From NCBI GenBank assembly GCA_016208415.1, contig JACQYB010000005.1, positions 1 through 64,000 on the forward strand: DNA of 64,000 nucleotides. Direction: 5' to 3'. The stretch comes from Betaproteobacteria bacterium (lineage in GTDB: Bacteria > Pseudomonadota > Gammaproteobacteria > Burkholderiales > Rhodocyclaceae). The notes below the pieces were generated by a model. The model searched no databases and was not told the DNA's origin. It saw only the letters and a list, made by a program, of their open reading frames with translations. Positions 1-8,224 of the stretch are shown here, one piece after another (within the stretch, counting starts at the first letter, position 1; each line of letters begins with the position of its first letter). Both the position numbers and the translations under genes were made by a program.

Positions 1-73
1 CCAACCACCCCGAAATCGGGCCTGCCAAAACAGGTAAAATCGCCCACTTCTTGAACCCCGAAATAGCCCGTTT

Positions 74-1057
74 CTACCTCTTCAAACTGGCTCCATTACG
101 CCGATCATCGGTGGCTCCATTACGGCGGTCAATGACAACAAACGAAATCGGCAGCATGCCGGCCTGCAGCAGGGGCAGATTCGCCGCCAGGCGGGAGGTG
201 CGCTTGTTGCCGTTGGCAAAGACCTGGAGGTACGCAATGCGGGTCATCAGGTAGAAGGCGGCCGGCGCCGCTGGCAGCGTAGCGGCGGTCTCGATGATCC
301 GGGCAAACGCCTGGGCGATGTAGCCGGTTGCCGGACGAAAGGGCGGACTGTAGGCCGAGCGCCCCAGTCTCACATCCTCGAATTCGCGGGCCACGCCGCG
401 CTGGGCGTCCGGCAGGAAGTGGTCGGAGTCCTGAATCTCGGCAAGACCGTGGCGGTCGGTCAGGAACGCCTGAATCCGGCACAGGTTTTCCGCGGACAGC
501 TCCCGATGTGCCCACAAGTGCTGGATGGCGTTCTTGTGGTTCAGGATCAGCAGTGCATCTTCAAGTGGCTTGTCGGGATTGCGCTCCCCATATTCGATGA
601 GCGCCTGGGTGTCGATGTTGGAGTAGGTGCTGCCTTCCAGCACCGAGGAGGCCCAGGAGAAGTCGATCAGGAAGTCGGAGAGGAATTTCCTGTCCAGCGG
701 ACGGGCCAGCGCCTGCAGGTTGGACAGGCGCTGCGCCTTTTCCGGGTCGAGCCCCGGGGAGGAAAGCAACAGTTCTTCCCGGAATCCCACCGCCGGGCGG
801 GACTGCCAGTCCGCCTCGAAGTAGCGTCGAACATCTTCCGGTGACCATGCCGAGTCGACCACGTAGCGCGTGGCGCGGCCTTGCCCGAGCAGCCTGATGA
901 GGCCGGCGGCCGTCAACCCGCTCAGACGCCGGTTCAGGGTCGACCGACTGACATCCGGAAACAGCGCCTGAAGCGCGTCAGGAGACGCGCCTGCCGGGCC
1001 CGCATCCCGGATGGCCTTGGCAACCTCTTCGGCGGACAGGGCAAGCTGACGTGTCAA
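74..1057 (-). CDS. Fic-domain protein with N-terminal winged helix, degenerate motif, odd C-terminus
   Basis: The predicted 327-residue protein has a winged-helix region at residues 1-70 and a Fic fold whose core reads QVFANGNKRTSR near residues 278-289. The canonical Fic motif is HPFxxGNGRxxR, so the catalytic His is Gln and the second Gly is Lys. Fic enzymes transfer AMP or similar groups onto target hydroxyls; the Gln form is, to my knowledge, seen in a divergent Fic subset, and without the His AMPylation is doubtful. The last 18 residues come from a 24-bp tandem repeat (IDRRNGAT, then DDRRNGAS), so the normal C-terminal helices seem to be missing. The start is a TTG inside a perfect palindrome; no better in-frame start was seen. 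It could act as a regulator or as part of a toxin system. Confidence 0.75.
   Translation of the reverse strand: MTRQLALSAEEVAKAIRDAGPAGASPDALQALFPDVSRSTLNRRLSGLTAAGLIRLLGQGRATRYVVDSAWSPEDVRRYFEADWQSRPAVGFREELLLSSPGLDPEKAQRLSNLQALARPLDRKFLSDFLIDFSWASSVLEGSTYSNIDTQALIEYGERNPDKPLEDALLILNHKNAIQHLWAHRELSAENLCRIQAFLTDRHGLAEIQDSDHFLPDAQRGVAREFEDVRLGRSAYSPPFRPATGYIAQAFARIIETAATLPAAPAAFYLMTRIAYLQVFANGNKRTSRLAANLPLLQAGMLPISFVVIDRRNGATDDRRNGASLKR
89..136. repeat. Two-copy 24-bp tandem repeat at the 3' end of the Fic gene
   Basis: GGCTCCATTACG followed by a C/G-CG-A/G-TCA continuation occurs at 89 and again at 113, a period of 24 bp (8 codons). It encodes the atypical C-terminal tail of the Fic-like protein. 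It may mark the edge of a lost mobile element or a local rearrangement. No transposase was seen. Confidence 0.6.
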
Positions 1058-1063
1058 TTGACA
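1052..1063. promoter_or_regulatory. Palindrome over the Fic start codon
   Basis: TGTCAATTGACA is a perfect 12-bp palindrome overlapping the TTG start of the Fic-like gene. Since that protein has an N-terminal winged helix, this is a plausible autoregulatory operator, but there is no direct evidence. Confidence 0.3.
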
Positions 1064-1386
1064 AGCAACGTTTCATCGCAACCTACGGCATGATAAAGAA
1101 AAACGTCGTTTCTTGTCGATCTTGAAGCCATTCCTGGCCATCTCGTCATTTGGTCGGCCATCCGTCGTCGAAAAACCTCGGGTTTCACTTCGCCGTGAGG
1201 GTCTGGCTTTCGTCCGGGATGTGACAGCTATACACTCCCCTGCCGACGCTTCGCCTGCATCCTCGCGGATACACGCGCACGGCTCGGGGCCAATGTGGGT
1301 CGCTACTCCTTCATTGCAATGGACTTGCACCATCTACTCCTTGCCGGTCTCTACCGGCGCACACCTTGAAACCGCAGCCGGCCCTC

Positions 1387-1514
1387 TTTCAACGCAGAGA
1401 TCGCAGAGATACAGAGGCCGCAGAGCAAGAACGACATCCACCCGTCGGGTGAGTGGGACTTGCCTCGTAACGCTCTGTGTTCTCGTCGTTTTTCTCCGCG
1501 TTCTCTGCGTGAAA
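1387..1514. repeat. Intergenic CGCAGAGA-type inverted repeat
   Basis: The gap between the Fic gene and the chaperone operon (1058-1529) has no credible gene. It holds TTTCAACGCAGAGA with three further CGCAGAG or ACAGAG iterations on the left and the inverted counterpart TTCTCTGCGTGAAA on the right. A perfect small hairpin CACCCGTCGGGTG sits in the middle. Elements of this CGCAGAG type are widespread in proteobacterial intergenic DNA; their function is unknown to me. The rest of the gap shows no recognisable signal. Confidence 0.6.
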
Positions 1515-1529
1515 CGAGGTTTATTGGGA

Positions 1530-1790
1530 TCAACATTGCCGGCAGGCTCGCGGATCGTCTTCCACCAGCATCAGCACGGCTTGCGCCAGCCCGCTGCGGT
1601 GCAGGGAGAGCGACCGTTGCGCCCAGGCCCGCGCCTGCGCGCGCTCGCCCCGGGCCCAGGCGCGCACGGCCAGGCCGGCGATACGCCGCGCCTGCTCCTC
1701 GGCGCGGCGGGCGAGGCTGAAGTCGCAGCCGCAGCGCCCGCAGACCTGGTTTTCGTCCAGACGGCCGCGGCAGGCAGGGCAACGGTCCAT
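1530..1790 (-). CDS. Small zinc-ribbon protein, last gene of the chaperone operon
   Basis: 86 residues. The N-terminus carries CPAC (residues 4-7) and CGRC (17-20), a zinc ribbon, followed by an Arg/Ala-rich helical region resembling a degenerate TPR helix pair. The C-terminus ends CRQC. It starts 2 bp after the Hsp70 stop codon, so it is almost certainly cotranscribed and translationally coupled. Its function is unknown; a client-binding or scaffolding accessory for the Hsp70 is an inference from position only. Confidence 0.65.
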   Translation of the reverse strand: MDRCPACRGRLDENQVCGRCGCDFSLARRAEEQARRIAGLAVRAWARGERAQARAWAQRSLSLHRSGLAQAVLMLVEDDPRACRQC

Positions 1791-1792
1791 GT

Positions 1793-3544
1793 TCAGGACT
1801 CCAGGTAGTAGAGCAGGTCGGCCAGGGCGTCCATGGCGGTCTGAAGTTCGGCCTCGTCGCCGGCCATGGCATCCCGGACCGCTTCGATGCCGTTGACCAG
1901 ATCCTCCGCGTCTTCGGCGCCGGCCCCGCCCAGCAGGCGTTCGGCCTTTTCCACCAGGGCGCCCGCTTCCACCCGCAGGCGGCGCCCGCCCGCCTCGTCC
2001 CGGGGTTGCGCCGCGCTTGCGCCGGCATCTTCGCCGAACAGCGTCCGCACGCGCTCGCGGGCCTGAAGCAGATCGTCCGCCTGGAAGCGGGCGATGGCGT
2101 TGTCGATGGTGATGGAGTACTCGAGGCCGGTGTCCTTCTCCCGCGAACTCACGTGCAGGATGCCGTTCAGGTCGAGGGAGAAGGTGGTGACGATGCGGTT
2201 GCCCGCCGGCGCATCGCGCAGGCCCTCGATGGTGAAGCGGCCGATCTCGATGTCGTTCAGCGCGTCCGGGTCTTCGCCCTGGTAGACGGTCACGTCCACC
2301 TTTTCCTGCCCGTCGATGACAGTGTAGAAGACCTCGCTACGTGAAACGGGGATGGGCGTGTTCTTGCGGATCAGCGGCACGAAGCAGTAGGGGTAGGTCT
2401 CGCCGTTCAGTTCCGCGAGGGCGCCGGTACCGAAGGTGTAGGGCGTCACGTCGATGAGCACGGTGGGGGTCTGCGCCCCGGCGATGACGCCCGCCTGGAT
2501 GGCGGCGCCCATGGCCACGCACAGGTCGGGATCCACTTCGCCGCGCGGCAGGATGCCCAGTTCCTGCTCCAGGCGGCGCGCCACCATGGGGGTGCGCGTG
2601 GCGCCGCCCACGAGCAGGATCTCGTCGATGTCCGACACGGTCAGGCCGGCGCCGCTCAGGGCCACGTGCACCGCCGCCAGCGTCTCGTCGATGTAGGGCT
2701 CGATGAGCGCCTCGAAGTCGTCGCGGGACAACTCCAGCGACAGGTGCACCGGCGTGCCCTCGTGCTCCAGCAGGTATTCCTCCGACAACATGGCGTAGGG
2801 CTGGTCCGACAGGGCGATCTTGGCCGCTTCCGCAGCCCGCTGCAGCCGCGCCATGGCCATGGGCTGCGCGCCGGCATCGACGCCGTGGCGCACCCGCAGA
2901 TGCTCCAGGGCGTGCTCGACGATCTTGTGGTCGAAGTCGTCGCCGCCCAGGTGGTTGTCGCCGTGGCTGGCGAGCACTTCCACCACGTCGCCCTCCAGGT
3001 TGACCACCGAGACGTCGAAGGTGCCGCCGCCCAAGTCATAGACCAGGGCCTTGCGCGCGCCCTTGTGGCTGCTTTCGTAGGCGAGCGCCGCCGCGGTGGG
3101 CTCGTTGATGATGCGCACCACCTCCAGCCCGGCGATCTCGCCCGCTTCCCGCGTGGCCTGGCGCTGGGCGTCGGAGAAATACGCCGGCACGGTGATCACG
3201 GCCTTGACCACCGGCCGCCCCAGGTGGGCCTCCGCGATCTGCTTGAGGCGGCACAGGATCATGGCGGAGATTTCCTGCGGCGCGTAGTCCTGCTCGCCCA
3301 TGGGCACCCGCGTGGCCTCCCCCATGCGCCGCTTGATGGAGCGCACGGTGCGTTCGGGATGAAGCACGTACTGGTTCCTGGCCGGTTCGCCCACCAGCAG
3401 CGCCCCGTCGTCGGCAATGCCCACCACCGACGGCAGCAGGCGCACGCCGCCGGACACGGCCATGACCTCCACGCGGCCGTCGCGCACCACGGCGATTTCC
3501 GAGTTGGTGGTGCCCAGGTCGATGCCGACGATCAATTCGCTCAT
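1793..3544 (-). CDS. DnaK/Hsp70-family chaperone, accessory paralogue
   Basis: 583 residues. The nucleotide-binding domain shows the phosphate-1 motif GIDLGTTNS at residues 7-15, DLGGGTFDVSV near 190 and LVGGATRTP near 325. The substrate-binding domain follows, with DVTPYTFGTG near 390. The C-terminal lid is short compared with housekeeping DnaK (about 640 residues) and closer in size to HscC-type proteins. The ATG is preceded by the last codons of the GrpE-like gene with an ATGA overlap, giving tight coupling. Together with dedicated J-like and GrpE-like partners this looks like a specialised Hsp70 set for a particular client, not the main heat-shock system. The client is unknown. Confidence 0.92.
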   Translation of the reverse strand: MSELIVGIDLGTTNSEIAVVRDGRVEVMAVSGGVRLLPSVVGIADDGALLVGEPARNQYVLHPERTVRSIKRRMGEATRVPMGEQDYAPQEISAMILCRLKQIAEAHLGRPVVKAVITVPAYFSDAQRQATREAGEIAGLEVVRIINEPTAAALAYESSHKGARKALVYDLGGGTFDVSVVNLEGDVVEVLASHGDNHLGGDDFDHKIVEHALEHLRVRHGVDAGAQPMAMARLQRAAEAAKIALSDQPYAMLSEEYLLEHEGTPVHLSLELSRDDFEALIEPYIDETLAAVHVALSGAGLTVSDIDEILLVGGATRTPMVARRLEQELGILPRGEVDPDLCVAMGAAIQAGVIAGAQTPTVLIDVTPYTFGTGALAELNGETYPYCFVPLIRKNTPIPVSRSEVFYTVIDGQEKVDVTVYQGEDPDALNDIEIGRFTIEGLRDAPAGNRIVTTFSLDLNGILHVSSREKDTGLEYSITIDNAIARFQADDLLQARERVRTLFGEDAGASAAQPRDEAGGRRLRVEAGALVEKAERLLGGAGAEDAEDLVNGIEAVRDAMAGDEAELQTAMDALADLLYYLES

Positions 3545-4347
3545 GATTTCGTTTCCCTCTTGTTGACGATGACCTCGGCCAGGCGCAGCAGCTCGCCGTC
3601 GCGCAGGTAGCCGCGCCGTGCCTCGCGCAGCACCACCCCGTCGGCCAGCCCGGCGGCGGCCTCGATGGCCACGGCGCACATCACGTCCGGATCGAGGGGC
3701 TGGCCCACGGCTTCGATGGCGCGCACCCGGTGGCGTCTCAGAACTTCGTCGAGACGCTGCAGGGTGAGCGCCATCCCCTCGCCCAGGCTGCGGGCAAACT
3801 GCGCCTCGCCGGGCAGCAGCCGCGCCAGCAACGAAGGCAGGCGCCGGGCGCCCATGTCCACGCCGGCCTGCAGCCGGTCGCGCAGATCGAGCAGATCCAG
3901 CAGCAGCCCGCGCTCGGCTGCGCGCTGCCCGTCCTGCGCCTGGGCGCGCGCGCGGTCCAGATCGCGCACGAGCCGCTGGTTGTGTTCGTGCAGGCTGTCG
4001 CCGAGCCGGCGCAGTTCCTCCAGCACGCTCCTGAACTGGCGCGATTCCAGCCGCACCTCGTTCTTCAGCGCCGCCATCTCGGCGAGCAGGGTGTGCAGGT
4101 CCACGGGCTGGGCGGGGGCGTCGTCGTCCGTCTGCCAGAGTTCCAGGCACAGGCGGAACTCCTCCACCAGGCGCTCCTTCTCCAGCGCGTCGAGTTGGCT
4201 CATGTCGCCGCCGGGCCGCCACAAGGCGACATCCGCCCCCCCGGGGGGCAGCGAAGCGTGGGGGGTCGTGGTCATGTCGCCGCCGGGCCGCCCCAGGGCG
4301 ACATGCGCCCCCGCGGGGGGCAGCGAAGCGTGGGGGGTCGTGATCAT
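3541..4347 (-). CDS. GrpE-like nucleotide exchange factor with repeat-encoded N-terminus
   Basis: 268 residues from the first ATG. Residues from about 55 onward form a long charged coiled coil (about 95-150) followed by a small beta domain near the C-terminus with GYLRDGELLRLAEVIVNK, matching the end of GrpE. GrpE releases ADP from Hsp70, here presumably the product of the next gene. Two in-frame 72-bp repeats precede the conserved part, giving three possible ATG starts at 4347, 4275 and 4203. The outermost is chosen because its ATG overlaps the stop of the J-like gene (ATGA). The start at 4203 (MSQLDALEK) is where the conserved protein begins and may be ancestral. The 48 extra residues are Pro/Gly-rich and probably disordered. 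Confidence 0.75.
   Translation of the reverse strand: MITTPHASLPPAGAHVALGRPGGDMTTTPHASLPPGGADVALWRPGGDMSQLDALEKERLVEEFRLCLELWQTDDDAPAQPVDLHTLLAEMAALKNEVRLESRQFRSVLEELRRLGDSLHEHNQRLVRDLDRARAQAQDGQRAAERGLLLDLLDLRDRLQAGVDMGARRLPSLLARLLPGEAQFARSLGEGMALTLQRLDEVLRRHRVRAIEAVGQPLDPDVMCAVAIEAAAGLADGVVLREARRGYLRDGELLRLAEVIVNKRETKS
4204..4347 (-). repeat. Two tandem 72-bp copies of the dispersed GC-rich repeat
   Basis: Two 72-bp units differ at a few positions. Each contains CCCCCCACGCTTCGCTGC, a C-run/G-run hairpin, and ends GGCGGCCCGGCGGCGACATG. Each unit is 24 codons long and ends in an ATG, so the grpE-like frame stays open and an ATGA junction is recreated at each end. Related copies are at 15561, 20251, 25294 and 30924. 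Confidence 0.85.
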
Positions 4348-4634
4348 GTCGCCCCCAGCACCCGGCGCAGCCGCTGCAGGTCGGGACGGCGGGGCTGAAA
4401 ATCGGTGCCGACCAAGTCGAGAACCTCGGCGGCGCCGGGCAGGCTGGTGTCGAACAGCTCGTGGGCCAGCCTGGCATCCTCGCTGGCGATGGCCTCATAG
4501 GCCGCCCGCACCTGCTCGAAGCGTTGCCGGTCGCGCTCCGGCGGGTGGGCGCGGATCGCCGCCAGGTAGGCGGCGCGGATCGCCTCGTCGTCCGCCGTGG
4601 GCGGCACGCCGAGGACGCGGTAGGGATCAGTCAT
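4344..4634 (-). CDS. J-domain-like protein with HPP instead of HPD
   Basis: 96 residues. It begins MTDPYRVLGVPPTADDEAI, a typical J-domain opening (helix I and start of helix II), followed by AYLAAIRAHPPERDRQRFEQVRAAYE. The loop between helices II and III has HPP where J proteins have the essential HPD. Known J proteins need that Asp to stimulate Hsp70 ATPase, so either this family uses a variant contact or it only tethers clients. It overlaps the upstream TPR gene by 8 bp and the downstream GrpE-like gene by 4 bp, which places it firmly in the chaperone operon. Confidence 0.85.
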   Translation of the reverse strand: MTDPYRVLGVPPTADDEAIRAAYLAAIRAHPPERDRQRFEQVRAAYEAIASEDARLAHELFDTSLPGAAEVLDLVGTDFQPRRPDLQRLRRVLGAT

Positions 4635-7137
4635 CGAACAGGCCCTTCTGGACGTCCGGGGAAGGTGGCGTGCGGGTCTTGCGGCGCGGCGCCGGTCTGA
4701 ACGGCACGGCGGCATCGGGCGGAGCGCCGGCTTCCGGTGGCGCGAACCGCTTCGCGGGAGCCCGACCAGCAGCCTCCACCATGATCGCGATCAGTGCCCG
4801 GGCGAACTGCTTCGTGCTGCCGCCGATCTCGCGCCGCATCTCTTGAAAGACCTGCTCGCCCAACTGGGCGCGGGCGATTTCGAGAAAACGCTTCTCCCCC
4901 TGGAGATTGAGCAGCAGCTCCAGCATGAACGCCGGATCTTCCGGGTTCAGTCCTTCCGGTTCGCCCCAGTCCTCGTCGGCGGGGCCGAATCCTTGCACGG
5001 TTTGCGCCAGCAGCTCGCGGATGCGCACGACGGTGCGCTGGTCGCCCTGCTCCTGCGCCATGTCCAGGGCACGTTCCAGGGTACGGAGATCGCGATCGGG
5101 AATCGCCCAGGGCCGGTCGCCGTAGCCGGCGAAGATCTTCAGATAGACGAATACGGGCCGTTGCGGCCAGCGCCGGATCGCGGCCTCGGCATGGCTGCGC
5201 AGGAGCTGGCGCTCGCCGCGGCGGTTGAACGCTTCGCACACCAGCAGTTGATCCGCCTCGGCATAGGGCGCCAGGGCCGCGCGCCCGAGTGCGGCGCGAA
5301 ACGGCGCCAGGGCGGCGCCGAGCAACCTGTCCTTGTCGCCGGCGCCGTTGAGGGCGTGGGCGAGCGCCACCACCTGCTCCGCCGACGGCGTGGCGGCGGC
5401 ATCGACGCCGGCGCGGCGCAACGCCGCCTGCGCATCGTGGCCCACGCGCCGGGCTTCGAGCGCCAGGTGAAAGCCGCCCAGCAGGGCGCCACCCCACTCG
5501 GCCACGCCTTCGCGCAGCAGCGCATTGGCCTGCTTGCCCCGCTCGTCGGCGAGACCACGCAGCAGCTTGCTCGTGCCGCGCTCGCCGGCGCTGCGCAGCC
5601 ACTGGACGGCCTCATCCAGCTCCCGATACGCCGCCGTGGCGTTGTACGCCTTGATGTGCTTGCGCGCGTGGGAAAGATGGGCGTGGCCGATGATGCTTCG
5701 CACCCGCGGGTTGATGGGGTCCAGTTCCAGCACCCGCTTCGCCAGGCCCACCGCCTTCTTGAAGGCGCCGCTCGCCAGGGCGGTTTCCACCGCCTCCAGC
5801 AACACCTGGACGTCCTTGGGAAAACGCCCCAGCGCCGCCTCCAGATGGGCACGCGCCTGCTTGAGGTCGCCGCGGCGACGCCACCCCTGCACCAGGCGCA
5901 CGTGGCTGTCGCGGTCGTCGGGGTCGAGTTCGACGCTGCGCGCCAGCCACGTCATGGCCTCGTCGTCGAGGCTGCCGTCGACGCCGCAATGCGCGCGATC
6001 GTCCGCCAGCCGGCGCAGCACCAGGGCAGCGCCGCGCGAGCGCGCCGGCGCACCGGCCAGATCCCGGGCCACGCGCAGCCAGTGTGGCTCCGCCTCCGGG
6101 GAGGCCCCGCGCAGTTCGGCCGCAAGGGCGAGGAGGCGCTCCTCCTCGGCCACGGACAGCCGGCCGAAGGCGCCGCGGTATCGCGGCAGGCACGCTGGCG
6201 CGTGGGGCAGCAGGCGCCGGCACAGCCTCGCCGCCACGCCCTCGGGCAAGTGCTGGCGGTGGCGCACCAGCAGATCGAACAAGGGTTCCGCCGCCGGCGC
6301 GGCCCCCAGCCGGCCGAGATCGATGAGCAAGGGTCGCCGCGCCGGCGGGCAGCCCTTGAGATCCAGCACCAGTTGCCGGGCCTCCTCGTCCAGGCTGCCC
6401 AGGGCAGCGAGCCATTCTTCGCCGGGCAGGAGGGCAACGCGCAGCGCCGCGGCCAGCGGCTCGAAGGGGCCCCGGGCGGGCACCCGGTCAAGTGCCTGCG
6501 CCGCCTCCGCGGGACGCTCCGGCAGCGCCGCCAGCGCCTTGAGGAGCGGGCGCAGATCCCGGTAGGGGGAACGGAAGGGGATGGCCTGGATCTGCTCGTC
6601 CATTGCGGCGAAGTCGCCGCGGCCGTACGCGGCGATGGCAGCCAGCGCCGGCACACGATGGCGGCGCAAGGCGCTGTCGGCGGGAAGCCGGGAAAGGGCG
6701 CTGTCCGCTGCCAGCAGCGCGACGGCGGCCAAGCGTGTTTCCAGTTGCCCCACGCTCTCCGGGGCGACCTGCCCAGCGACGGCAAGCAGGCCCAGGGCCT
6801 TGTCGCCTTCCCCTGCCTGCAGCAGCCAGTCGATGTAGGGGCCCTCGGCCAGCGGCCTGCCGCACAACTCGGCGCGGGTGTGCCACAGCGCCAGGGCCTC
6901 GCGCAGCATGCCCTTGGCGGCCAGACCCTCGGCGCGACCGGCATAGGCCTGGGCCAGGCAATCGAGCCATTCGGGACGGCGTTCGCCCTTGAGCAGCTCC
7001 TTGTGGAGCTCGACCGCTTCCCGGTAGCGTCCCTGGCTCAGGGCCGCCTGTGCCCGGGCCGGCGCGTCGAGACCGTCTGACTCCGGAGCACGGCCAGCCT
7101 TGGCGGCGGCCTTGCGGTGTTTGGCGTGGCGGGACAT
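4627..7137 (-). CDS. Large TPR-repeat protein, first gene of the chaperone operon
   Basis: 836 residues from MSRHAKHRKAAAKAGRAPES; the sequence upstream of this ATG is unlike protein. The N-terminus is basic, then TPR-like helical repeats run through most of the protein. The clearest are around residues 38-90 (AALSQGRYREAVELHKELL) and near 440-540 (LARSVELDPDDRDSHVRLV, then AVGLAKRVLELDPINPRV). No signal peptide was seen, so it is probably cytoplasmic. TPR proteins act as scaffolds for partner proteins; here it overlaps the J-like gene by 8 bp and is likely part of the same chaperone machine. The C-terminal 60 residues are Pro/Arg-rich and low in complexity. Confidence 0.85.
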   Translation of the reverse strand: MSRHAKHRKAAAKAGRAPESDGLDAPARAQAALSQGRYREAVELHKELLKGERRPEWLDCLAQAYAGRAEGLAAKGMLREALALWHTRAELCGRPLAEGPYIDWLLQAGEGDKALGLLAVAGQVAPESVGQLETRLAAVALLAADSALSRLPADSALRRHRVPALAAIAAYGRGDFAAMDEQIQAIPFRSPYRDLRPLLKALAALPERPAEAAQALDRVPARGPFEPLAAALRVALLPGEEWLAALGSLDEEARQLVLDLKGCPPARRPLLIDLGRLGAAPAAEPLFDLLVRHRQHLPEGVAARLCRRLLPHAPACLPRYRGAFGRLSVAEEERLLALAAELRGASPEAEPHWLRVARDLAGAPARSRGAALVLRRLADDRAHCGVDGSLDDEAMTWLARSVELDPDDRDSHVRLVQGWRRRGDLKQARAHLEAALGRFPKDVQVLLEAVETALASGAFKKAVGLAKRVLELDPINPRVRSIIGHAHLSHARKHIKAYNATAAYRELDEAVQWLRSAGERGTSKLLRGLADERGKQANALLREGVAEWGGALLGGFHLALEARRVGHDAQAALRRAGVDAAATPSAEQVVALAHALNGAGDKDRLLGAALAPFRAALGRAALAPYAEADQLLVCEAFNRRGERQLLRSHAEAAIRRWPQRPVFVYLKIFAGYGDRPWAIPDRDLRTLERALDMAQEQGDQRTVVRIRELLAQTVQGFGPADEDWGEPEGLNPEDPAFMLELLLNLQGEKRFLEIARAQLGEQVFQEMRREIGGSTKQFARALIAIMVEAAGRAPAKRFAPPEAGAPPDAAVPFRPAPRRKTRTPPSPDVQKGLFDD

Positions 7138-7418
7138 GGCGATCGGGCGGCGTCGTGGGACAGCATAGTTTAGCCGACGGGAACCGCCGCGCTGCTGCCG
7201 AAGGCGGCGCAAGTGGCGCCTCAGGTTCGGAATGCATGGCGGTGGCCACACACGCTGCACTGCCACGTCGGCAAGATCATCAAGCCTGATCGGCGCCGAA
7301 GCGCGCTCATGGGATGGCCCGATCCGCCACGAACCCCGGATGCCCGGCCACGCGGGCTTACGCGAATGTAGAATCCGGCCCAACCTCCCATGTGCTCCAA
7401 CTCATGCCGCCCAGCCCC
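7138..7418. other. Divergent intergenic region between chaperone and pqi operons
   Basis: About 280 bp between genes transcribed in opposite directions, so promoters for both are expected here. I see no convincing -35/-10 pair, sigma-54 site or strong palindrome. Confidence 0.4.
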
Positions 7419-7598
7419 ATGCACACCATCCCGCCGTCGGAGTTGCGGCTTGCCGCCACCGGGGTGATCGGCGGCATCCTCGGGCGCCGTCGCCGGGCGG
7501 ACGCAGCGCGCGCGGTGCTTCGCCACCCTTGGCCGGCAGCCATGGCCGGAGCCCTCGCCGTGGCCGCCGCCACCCCGGCGGCAAGGAACCGGCGGTGA
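7419..7598 (+). CDS. Possible small protein ahead of pqiA
   Basis: A 59-codon frame starting MHTIPPSELRLAATG with a short hydrophobic stretch (AAMAGALAVAAATPAA). Its TGA overlaps the ATG of the first pqiA gene, as expected for a coupled small gene, but composition alone cannot separate it from chance in such GC-rich DNA. I do not recognise it. Confidence 0.25.
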   Translation: MHTIPPSELRLAATGVIGGILGRRRRADAARAVLRHPWPAAMAGALAVAAATPAARNRR

Positions 7599-8224
7599 TG
7601 CCCGCCATCGGGCCCATCGGTACCTCCGCGCTGGTGGCCTGCCACGAGTGCGACACCCTGCACCGCCGGGTGCCGCTGCGGCGCCACGCGCTGGCCCGCT
7701 GCACGCGCTGCGGCGCGCTGCTCTACAGCCCGCCGCCGTTTTCCGCGCAGCAACTGTTCGCGCTGGTGCTGGGCAGCCTGCTGGTGTTCATGATCGCCAT
7801 GGCCTTTCCCATCGTCGGCCTGGAGGTGCAGGGCACGCGGGTGTCCAGCACCCTGCCCGAGGCCATCTGGAGGCTGTGGGATCAGGAGCGCCCGGTGGTG
7901 GCGGTGCTGGTGTTCGCCACCACCGCGCTGTTTCCGCTGCTGGAACTCTCCGCGCTGCTTTACCTGCTGTGGCATCTGCTGCACGGGCGGTGCGCGCCGG
8001 GGTTTGCGCGGGTGGTGGGGGCGGTGCAGGCACTGCGCCCCTGGGGCATGATCGAGGTGTTCATGCTCGGCGTGCTGGTGGCGGTGGTGAAGCTCTCCCA
8101 CATGGCCCACGTCATCCCCGGCGTGGCGCTGTGGGCCTTCGGCGCGCTGACCTTCCTGCTGGCGGCGGTGGTGTCCTTCGACCCGCGCCACCTGTGGGAA
8201 CTGGCGGAGGATGCCCGGCCATGA
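7598..8224 (+). CDS. pqiA: PqiA-family inner-membrane protein, first half
   Basis: 208 residues. An N-terminal zinc ribbon (CHEC at about residues 14-17, CTRCG at about 34-38) is followed by four membrane segments, for example LFALVLGSLLVFMIAMAF and LSALLYLLWHLL. E. coli PqiA and LetA carry two such modules in one polypeptide; here they are two genes joined by an ATGA overlap. Family role: inner-membrane partner of an MCE-domain protein in lipid transport between inner and outer membranes. Confidence 0.88.
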   Translation: MPAIGPIGTSALVACHECDTLHRRVPLRRHALARCTRCGALLYSPPPFSAQQLFALVLGSLLVFMIAMAFPIVGLEVQGTRVSSTLPEAIWRLWDQERPVVAVLVFATTALFPLLELSALLYLLWHLLHGRCAPGFARVVGAVQALRPWGMIEVFMLGVLVAVVKLSHMAHVIPGVALWAFGALTFLLAAVVSFDPRHLWELAEDARP

